A program made the position numbers and the translations under genes. From Cohnella sp. SGD-V74 (lineage in GTDB: Bacteria; Bacillota; Bacilli; Paenibacillales; Paenibacillaceae): DNA of 64,000 bases. The first letter of the stretch is position 1. Every line of letters starts with the position of its first letter. The DNA is taken from NCBI RefSeq assembly GCF_003001675.1, contig NZ_PVYW01000021.1:62001-126000 (forward strand). The letters run 5' to 3'. The notes under the pieces are model-generated. The model was not told the DNA's origin, searched no databases, and was given only the letters and a program-made list of their open reading frames with translations. Shown here in pieces: positions 58,714 through 64,000 of this stretch.

Positions 58714-60084
58714 TTGACCACAGTTCTGGATAGGCAGCAAGCAGCGAAAGATTACGTGCAATCGGTTTACGAGACGGTCATCAACCGCAACCAAGGCGAA
58801 AGAGAGTTTTTCCAAGCCGTCAAAGAAATTCTCGATTCCTTGATCCCGGTCTTCGAAGTCAATCCGCATTACATCGAGCACAGAATTCTGGAGCGCATTA
58901 CCGAGCCTGAGCGCGTCGTCTATTTCCGGGTGCCTTGGATCGACGACAAAGGCGTGCCGCAAGTCAACCGCGGATTCCGCGTGCAGTTCAACAGTGCGCT
59001 TGGGCCATACAAGGGCGGCCTCCGGTTCCACCCGTCGGTTAACGCGAGCATCATCAAATTCCTCGGCTTCGAGCAAATCTTCAAAAACTCGTTGACCGGC
59101 CAACCGATCGGCGGCGGCAAAGGCGGCTCCGACTTCGATCCGAAGGGCAAGTCGGAGAACGAAGTGATGCGCTTCACGCAAAGCTTCATGACGGAACTGT
59201 ACCGCTACATCGGTCCGGACGTTGACGTTCCGGCCGGCGACATCGGCGTCGGAGCCCGCGAGATCGGCTACATGTTCGGTCAATACAAGCGGATCAGAAG
59301 CGGCAACGAAGCCGGCGTTCTGACGGGCAAAGGGCTGCTCTACGGCGGAAGTCTCGCTCGTAAGGAAGCGACGGGTTACGGCTGCGTCTACTTCGTGAAC
59401 GAGATGCTGCAAGCGAAAGGCCTGAGCTTCGAAGGAAGCACGGTCGTCGTCTCCGGTTCGGGCAACGTGTCCATCTACGCGATCGAGAAAGCGCAGCAGC
59501 TCGGCGCGAAGATCGTGGCGTGCAGCGACTCCAACGGCTACATCTACGATCCGAACGGAATCGATCTGGATCTCGTGAAGCAGCTGAAGGAAGTTGAGCG
59601 CAAGCGGATCAGCGAGTACGTTCTTAAGCACCCGCACGCGGTTTACACGCCGGGCTGCGAAGGCATCTGGTCGATCCCTTGCGACATCGCTCTTCCTTGC
59701 GCGACGCAGAACGAGATCGACGAGAAAGACGCCGAGCTGCTCGTGAAGAACGGCGTCAAGGCGATCGGCGAAGGCGCCAACATGCCTTCCACGCTGTCTG
59801 CTATCGATGTCTTCCTGAACAACGGCGTCCTGTTCGGACCGGCCAAAGCGGCCAACGCCGGAGGCGTGGCGGTGTCCTCGCTGGAAATGTCCCAGAACAG
59901 CATGCGCTTGTCCTGGACGTTCGAGGAAGTCGACGCCAAGCTTCACGACATCATGCGCAACATCTATCGTCACAGCGTCGAAGCGGCTGACAAGTACGGC
60001 TATCCCGGCAACCTGGTCGTCGGCGCGAACATCGCCGGCTTCGTCAGAGTCGCCGACACGATGATCGCTCAAGGCGTCGTATAA
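58714..60084 (+). CDS. gdhA: NADP-specific glutamate dehydrogenase
   Basis: 456 residues, starting at a TTG with SD AAAGGAG. The hexameric small-subunit type: PYKGGLRFHPSVNASIIKFLGFEQIFKNSLTG has the substrate lysines, and GGGKGGSDFDPKGKSENEVMRF is the catalytic loop with K and D. The dinucleotide part includes VVVSGSGNVSIYA (GSGNVA-like) with S rather than D/E after the second strand (ACSDSNGYIYDP), which fits NADP(H). It fixes ammonium onto 2-oxoglutarate. A neighbour of ddh and the nitrate genes. Confidence 0.95.
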   Translation: MTTVLDRQQAAKDYVQSVYETVINRNQGEREFFQAVKEILDSLIPVFEVNPHYIEHRILERITEPERVVYFRVPWIDDKGVPQVNRGFRVQFNSALGPYKGGLRFHPSVNASIIKFLGFEQIFKNSLTGQPIGGGKGGSDFDPKGKSENEVMRFTQSFMTELYRYIGPDVDVPAGDIGVGAREIGYMFGQYKRIRSGNEAGVLTGKGLLYGGSLARKEATGYGCVYFVNEMLQAKGLSFEGSTVVVSGSGNVSIYAIEKAQQLGAKIVACSDSNGYIYDPNGIDLDLVKQLKEVERKRISEYVLKHPHAVYTPGCEGIWSIPCDIALPCATQNEIDEKDAELLVKNGVKAIGEGANMPSTLSAIDVFLNNGVLFGPAKAANAGGVAVSSLEMSQNSMRLSWTFEEVDAKLHDIMRNIYRHSVEAADKYGYPGNLVVGANIAGFVRVADTMIAQGVV

Positions 60085-60125
60085 GAACGGTTCCCGAGAA
60101 CGGCAAGCAATAGCACTCATTCAAT

Positions 60126-60162
60126 GAAGCGGCCATGGATTCCATGCGCCGCTTCTGCTTTT
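60126..60162 (+). terminator. Rho-independent terminator of gdhA
   Basis: Stem GAAGCGG/CCGCTTC with an inner CATGG/CCATG pair, followed by TGCTTTTA, 41 nt after the gdhA stop. Confidence 0.75.
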
Positions 60163-60196
60163 AATGTGATAAAATAGGCACAGCATTCCTATCTCG

Positions 60197-61753
60197 ATGA
60201 TCGGAAGAGACGTGATCGACGTGAGTCAATCGGAAGTATGGACGTTTATGTTCGCTTACTTGCTCCCGATTCTTTTTTTTGCGTACATGGGGACAGACGT
60301 CATGGTCCGCAACTCTCGAAAGGTCGAACACCGGCTGCTCGGTCTGACTTCCGTCGTCTATATTTTGCTGTTCGCGGAAGAATACGTCCGGCACCAGCTT
60401 CCGATATCCGACAGTCCGGCGTTGGTCGCCCTATGGTTCTCTAACGTCGGCGTCATCATGCCGGGCTTGGGCTTTCATTTCCTGGCGAAGTTTGCCGGGA
60501 TGGACAAGCTCATGCCTCGTTACCTCTATCCCGGCGTTTTCTACCTGCCTCTTGCCGTCATCGTCGTGAACGTGCTGGGCCGGCAGAAGATCATTTCCTC
60601 CAGCGAGTTCGTCCAGAGCGGAGTATGGAAGTACCCCGTCTACGACACCCCTTACTATGCCGCGCTTACGGTAAGCATTTTCGTCAGTACGTTGTATCTG
60701 GTCGTGTTATATATAGGAAGAGCCAGGACGTCCGCGCCGGAGCACAGGGCGATTTTTCGTCTGCTCATCTTCAGCGTGCTGCTCTGCACGTGCTGGCATG
60801 TGGCGTTCGGTTACTTTCAGTTCGAGGGGCTTCCTCCGTATACGTACATCTACGGCGGAGTGATCTGGTGCTTTATGCTCCGTCTGGCGATGATCCGTTA
60901 CGAATTTCTGGATTTCGCGTCCAAGCGGTACGAGAAATTGTTCAGCCTGAATCCGGCGGCGATCCTGCTCGTCGAGCAGTCGGGGAAAATCAAGGAGGCC
61001 AACCCGAGCGCCAGGAAGCTGTTCGAGCGCATCGATACGAATCGGCATTCGCTATTCAGGTTCATCGATCAGGAACTGCGGCAGACGATTAAAAATAAAC
61101 GGACGATCAAAGATTACGAGACGTCGATCCATAACGGAAACAAGCGTCTGCACGCGCTGATCGACGGCGATTACGTATCCGTGGACAGCGAGCCGCATCT
61201 TATCCTGATCGTCCGGGATGTTACGGAGCAGAAGGAAAGCCAGGAGCAGATCCGCTTTCTGGCTTTCCACGATCCGCTGACGAGATTGCCGAATCGCAGA
61301 TACTTCTACGACAAGCTGGAGGAAGCGATTCGCGGCGCCGAGAGGGACGGGCTGAGGCCGGCGGTCGTTCTGATCGACCTGGATCGGTTCAAGGAGACGA
61401 ACGACAAGCACGGGCACGAGGCGGGGGACGAGGTGTTGAAGCATGCCGCCCGGATCATCGGGGAGACGGCGGAGCCGATCGGCATGGCCGCCAGGCTCGG
61501 CGGGGACGAGTTCGTCCTGTTCGTTCGCCACGCGCCTTCGAACGACTTCGTGGAGGAAACGATCGGCCGGCTTGAGCAGAGAATAAGCGAAGAGAAGCTG
61601 GCGTACCGCGAGCAGCTGCTCCCGATTTATATGAGCATAGGCGCCAGCCGCTATCCGGAGGATGGTCGCGATGCCGACGCTCTGCTGATGAGCGCCGACA
61701 AAGCGATGTATGAGGTCAAGAGAGCGAGGAAGACGCAGACTGCGGGACGCTAG
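60197..61753 (+). CDS. Seven-helix membrane-anchored PAS-GGDEF diguanylate cyclase
   Basis: 518 residues. The N-terminal 230 residues form a 7-helix histidine-kinase_N-like sensor (MFAYLLPILFFAYM; LVALWFSNVGVIMPGLGFHFLAKFAG; IFRLLIFSVLLCTCWHVAFGYF; GVIWCFMLRLAMIRYEFLDF). A PAS-like domain (about 240-350, LFSLNPAAILLVEQSGKIKEANPSARKLFERI) and a GGDEF domain (about 360-515, HDPLTRLPNRRYFYDKL and the intact active-site RLGGDEFVLF) follow; the product should be c-di-GMP. No RxxD inhibitory site is obvious. The start is uncertain: the ATG at 60197 has a poor SD, a GTG at 60221 is an alternative. Its TAG stop is part of the 15-bp dispersed motif. Confidence 0.9.
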   Translation: MIGRDVIDVSQSEVWTFMFAYLLPILFFAYMGTDVMVRNSRKVEHRLLGLTSVVYILLFAEEYVRHQLPISDSPALVALWFSNVGVIMPGLGFHFLAKFAGMDKLMPRYLYPGVFYLPLAVIVVNVLGRQKIISSSEFVQSGVWKYPVYDTPYYAALTVSIFVSTLYLVVLYIGRARTSAPEHRAIFRLLIFSVLLCTCWHVAFGYFQFEGLPPYTYIYGGVIWCFMLRLAMIRYEFLDFASKRYEKLFSLNPAAILLVEQSGKIKEANPSARKLFERIDTNRHSLFRFIDQELRQTIKNKRTIKDYETSIHNGNKRLHALIDGDYVSVDSEPHLILIVRDVTEQKESQEQIRFLAFHDPLTRLPNRRYFYDKLEEAIRGAERDGLRPAVVLIDLDRFKETNDKHGHEAGDEVLKHAARIIGETAEPIGMAARLGGDEFVLFVRHAPSNDFVEETIGRLEQRISEEKLAYREQLLPIYMSIGASRYPEDGRDADALLMSADKAMYEVKRARKTQTAGR

Positions 61754-61774
61754 GGCGTGTATGCAGACACGCCC
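61751..61774. repeat. 15-bp gene-end motif, copy 2, with hairpin
   Basis: TAGGGCGTGTATGCA (61751-61765) is identical to the minus-strand copy at 534 to 520. Here it opens a perfect 8-bp hairpin (GGGCGTGT-ATGCAG-ACACGCCC, 61753-61774) between convergent genes, without a T-run, and provides the stop codon of the GGDEF gene. Confidence 0.65.
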
Positions 61775-61780
61775 CAGCAA

Positions 61781-62623
61781 TCAGAAATCGAAATTGTCGG
61801 GGTCCGGTCCGACGCGCCGGTTCTCGTTCAAGCCGTCGATTCGTTCCATGTCCTCCCCGCTCAGCTCGAAGTCGAAAAGCCGGGCGTTCTCGATAATCCG
61901 ATGCTCCTTGGTCGACTTCGGGATCGTTATTACCCCGTGCTGAAGATCCCAGCGCAGAATGATCTGGGCGACGGACTTGCCGTATTTGGCCGCGAGTTCG
62001 TTCAGCACGGGATCGTCCAACAGCTCTCCCTGCATCAGGGGAGACCAGGCTTCCAATTGAATGCCCTGCTCCCTCGTATAGCGGAGCAAATCCTTCTGCG
62101 TAAGGCGAGGATGGAACTCGACCTGATTCACCATCGGCTTGACGGACGCGTCCTGCATCAGATCCTCCAGATGATGAATTTGGAAATTGCTGACACCGAT
62201 CGCTCTCACTCGACCTTCCCCGTACAGCGTCTCCAGAGCTCTCCACGCTTCCTTGTATTTCCCTTTAACCGGCCAGTGGATCAAATACAGATCCAGATAA
62301 TCCAGCCCAAGTCGCTCCAGACTGGCTTCGTATGCGTCGAGCGCGGATTCGTAGCCCAGATCGGCGTTCCACACTTTGGAAGTGACGAACAATTGGTCCC
62401 GGGCGAGCCCGTTGTCCGCGAGCGCCTCCCGAATACCCTGGCCCACTCCCTCTTCGTTCTGGTAGATGGCAGCCGTATCGATGCTGCGGTAGCCATGGGC
62501 AATGGCCGTTTTGACGGCTTGAACGAGCTCCGGCCCTTCCTCGACTTTGAATACGCCCAGTCCGAGCCCGGGCATGCGCACGCCGTTGTGCAGAGGTACG
62601 GTGTCTTGAAGATTTTGAATCAT
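61781..62623 (-). CDS. Aldo/keto reductase
   Basis: 280 residues, AKR5-type TIM barrel: HNGVRMPGLGLGVFKVEEG, AIAHGYRSIDTAAIYQNEEGVGQGIREAL (catalytic D and Y), the LFVTSKVWNADLGYESAL strand with the catalytic Lys, LDYLDLYLIHWPV (catalytic His), GVSNFQIHHLEDLM and IPKSTKEHRIIENARLFDFEL (NADP phosphate binding). It reduces small aldehydes and ketones such as methylglyoxal with NADPH. It starts one base after the stop of the MFS gene, with its SD inside that gene, so they are an operon. Confidence 0.95.
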   Translation of the reverse strand: MIQNLQDTVPLHNGVRMPGLGLGVFKVEEGPELVQAVKTAIAHGYRSIDTAAIYQNEEGVGQGIREALADNGLARDQLFVTSKVWNADLGYESALDAYEASLERLGLDYLDLYLIHWPVKGKYKEAWRALETLYGEGRVRAIGVSNFQIHHLEDLMQDASVKPMVNQVEFHPRLTQKDLLRYTREQGIQLEAWSPLMQGELLDDPVLNELAAKYGKSVAQIILRWDLQHGVITIPKSTKEHRIIENARLFDFELSGEDMERIDGLNENRRVGPDPDNFDF

Positions 62624-62624
62624 A

Positions 62625-63857
62625 TCAGTTCATCCTCCATTGCAGAGCGGATTTGCTTTGCTCGATTGATTTGCGGGTTTGATCTTGGTTTTCCAGAGAG
62701 CGGGCCCAGGCCGTCAGCAGGACGGCGCCCAGCACCATGATCGCTCCGATCCAAGTCGTATGGATCAGTCCGACGGAGTCGTTGACGACGCCCCCGAGAT
62801 AAGCTCCGATGGCGATTCCGGCGTTAAAAGCGGCGATATTGACCGCGGAAGCGACGTCCTTCGCTTGAGGGGACAGACGTTCTGCCAGCGTGACGACATA
62901 GACCTGCAAGCCCGGCACGCTCATGAAGGCGAACAGCCCCATGAAGAAAAGGGTGACCAGTCCCGCGATCTTGAACGGGGCGGTGAAGGCGAGCGCGATC
63001 AGTACAGCGGCTTGGGCAATAAACATGTAGAGCAAAGCCGCAACGGGCTTGCGGTTGGCCGCTCTGCCCCCGATCGCGTTGCCGATGGCGATCGCGACGC
63101 CGTATAGGAGCAGAATGACCGCGGTCGTCCGATCCGCGAATCCGGCAATCTCGGTCAGCAGCGGGGACAAATAGGTGAAGACGACGAACGTTCCCCCGTA
63201 GCCGAGCGCGGTCATCGCGAAGACGAGCAGCAGCCTGCCGTTTACAACCAGCTTCGCTTGGTCGCTAAGTCGTACTTTCTGGCCCCGGCCGAGATCGGAC
63301 GGTACCCAGGCGAGATTGGCGAAGAGCGCCGCAACTCCGACCGCGACGATGGCCAGGAAAGCCGCGCGCCACCCCAATTGCTGGCCGATGAACGTGCCCA
63401 GCGGCACTCCGGTAACGGTCGCCACGGTCAGTCCGGAGAACATGACCGAGATGGCGCTGGCCCTTCGCGACGGAGGGACGAGATCGGCGGCGATCGTGGA
63501 GCCGATCGACATGAATACGCCGTGCGATAGGGAAGCAATGATCCGCGCAGCGAGCAGGACGGCGATGCCGTCCGCCGTCGCGGCCAGCAGATTGCCGGCG
63601 ATGAAGACGATCATCACCCAGAGCAGCAGCGTTTTCCGGGATATCCGGGAAGTCAGCGACGTCAGGATCGGGGCTCCGAGCATGACGCCTAACGCGTATA
63701 AAGTAACGGTTAACCCTGCGGCGGTAACCGAGATATGCAAATCTTCGGCGATGAGCGGCAGCAAGCCTACGCTGATGAATTCCGTCGTGCCTATGGCGAA
63801 GGCGCTGACGGCGAGCGCCAGTAGGGCAAGGGAGCTTCTTCTATTCAAGGATGTCAT
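62625..63857 (-). CDS. MFS transporter (DHA1, AraJ/sugar-efflux-like)
   Basis: 410 residues from the ATG at 63857 (SD AGAGGTGA; the GTG at 63866 is within the SD). Twelve membrane helices, beginning SLALLALAVSAFAIGTTEFISVGLLPLIAEDL, a signature of AraJ/YdhP-type exporters (TTEF-x2-x-GLLP), with the cytoplasmic loop SLTSRISRKTLLLW. Substrates in relatives include arabinose, purine analogues and chloramphenicol. It is cotranscribed with the aldo/keto reductase gene and is divergent from a gene cut by the window end; quinone- or aldehyde-responsive control is likely. Confidence 0.92.
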   Translation of the reverse strand: MTSLNRRSSLALLALAVSAFAIGTTEFISVGLLPLIAEDLHISVTAAGLTVTLYALGVMLGAPILTSLTSRISRKTLLLWVMIVFIAGNLLAATADGIAVLLAARIIASLSHGVFMSIGSTIAADLVPPSRRASAISVMFSGLTVATVTGVPLGTFIGQQLGWRAAFLAIVAVGVAALFANLAWVPSDLGRGQKVRLSDQAKLVVNGRLLLVFAMTALGYGGTFVVFTYLSPLLTEIAGFADRTTAVILLLYGVAIAIGNAIGGRAANRKPVAALLYMFIAQAAVLIALAFTAPFKIAGLVTLFFMGLFAFMSVPGLQVYVVTLAERLSPQAKDVASAVNIAAFNAGIAIGAYLGGVVNDSVGLIHTTWIGAIMVLGAVLLTAWARSLENQDQTRKSIEQSKSALQWRMN

Positions 63858-63929
63858 TATTTTCACCTCTGCATGCTTGTCGTATCCGGCCGGTAGCTGC
63901 TATTATGGACCCCTGATCCGAAAATGAAT

Positions 63930-63939
63930 AGTACGTACT
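63930..63939. promoter_or_regulatory. Palindrome in divergent intergenic region
   Basis: AGTACGTACT is a perfect 10-bp palindrome between the divergent MFS gene and the truncated gene at the window end, a likely regulator. Further down are the loosely repeated GTGCTATA and GTGCCTATA. Sites of HxlR and MarR regulators often look like this, but the gene product is not visible. Confidence 0.35.
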
Positions 63940-63992
63940 TTTTTGTGCTATAGATACTTATTAGTGCCTATATATCGAGGAGGGCGAGAGTT

Positions 63993-64000
63993 ATGGCGAA
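63993..64000 (+). CDS. Start of a gene cut by the window end
   Basis: ATGGCGAA, preceded by a very good SD (GAGGAGGGCG, 7 nt). Only two codons are visible (Met-Ala). Divergent from an MFS/AKR operon with a palindrome between, it is probably a regulator (HxlR or MarR type), which cannot be tested here. Confidence 0.5.

Noticed and set aside
58552..60120. 522-codon minus-strand frame opposite gdhA
   Set aside because: Shadow frame rich in Arg, Ala, Asp and His; gdhA is unmistakable on the plus strand.

Overview
The window reads as the chromosome of a high-GC, spore-forming member of the Paenibacillaceae (Cohnella or Paenibacillus type). This rests on strong AGGAGG-type ribosome binding sites, a tetracistronic GerA-type germinant receptor operon, an S-layer (SLH) protein, Fur, FNR and CcpA-type boxes, a LytS/LytT pair, a Btr-like AraC regulator with a ferric-siderophore lipoprotein, and a multimodular GH87 alpha-1,3-glucanase. 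The genus is an inference. There are no rRNA or tRNA genes, no CRISPR array and no transposase gene.

Layout. 0-10 kb: DinB fragment, hemerythrin/DUF438 protein with an FNR and a Fur site, a secreted alpha-1,3-glucanase with a consensus cre site in its leader, an ECF sigma/anti-sigma pair, a double-GNAT protein and an AbrB-type membrane protein. 10-24 kb: an in-frame fusion of the ends of two different genes (SDR and acyl-CoA synthetase), malate:quinone oxidoreductase, a secreted protein joining a dead M28 domain to an HExxH metallopeptidase, acetolactate synthase large subunit without its small subunit, TetR, an SLH/GLUG protein, a nucleoside hydrolase, AraC and an NmrA-type reductase. 24-36 kb: a two-component system divergent from a VTC/DUF4956/DUF4353 operon, and LytS-LytT-CstA, probably a pyruvate sensing and uptake module. 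36-43.4 kb: HTH regulator, Btr/FeuA iron uptake, an AT-rich VapBC island, Nudix, and an ArsR gene followed by two genes merged by a deletion. 43.4-50 kb: gerA-C-D-B operon (reverse strand), MFS pump and winged-helix regulator. 50-60 kb: Mrp ATPase divergent from a b-type cytochrome/molybdopterin oxidoreductase/ferredoxin/Rieske/small membrane protein operon, then a NarK-type transporter fused to a PAS domain, diaminopimelate dehydrogenase and glutamate dehydrogenase. This neighbourhood suggests nitrate uptake and reduction next to ammonium-fixing enzymes. 60-64 kb: GGDEF protein, aldo/keto reductase and MFS pump, divergent from a regulator cut by the window end.

The most unusual structure is a family of five dispersed elements (about 1.9, 23.7, 31.0, 35.8 and 55.7 kb). 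Three are complete (217-234 bp), nested, near-perfect inverted repeats and two are shortened. The arms differ from copy to copy but remain complementary within each copy, so the fold itself appears to be maintained. No gene in the window explains them. A second, tiny dispersed motif (15 bp) supplies the stop codon of two unrelated genes. Two gene-fusion scars show that deletions have shaped the region.
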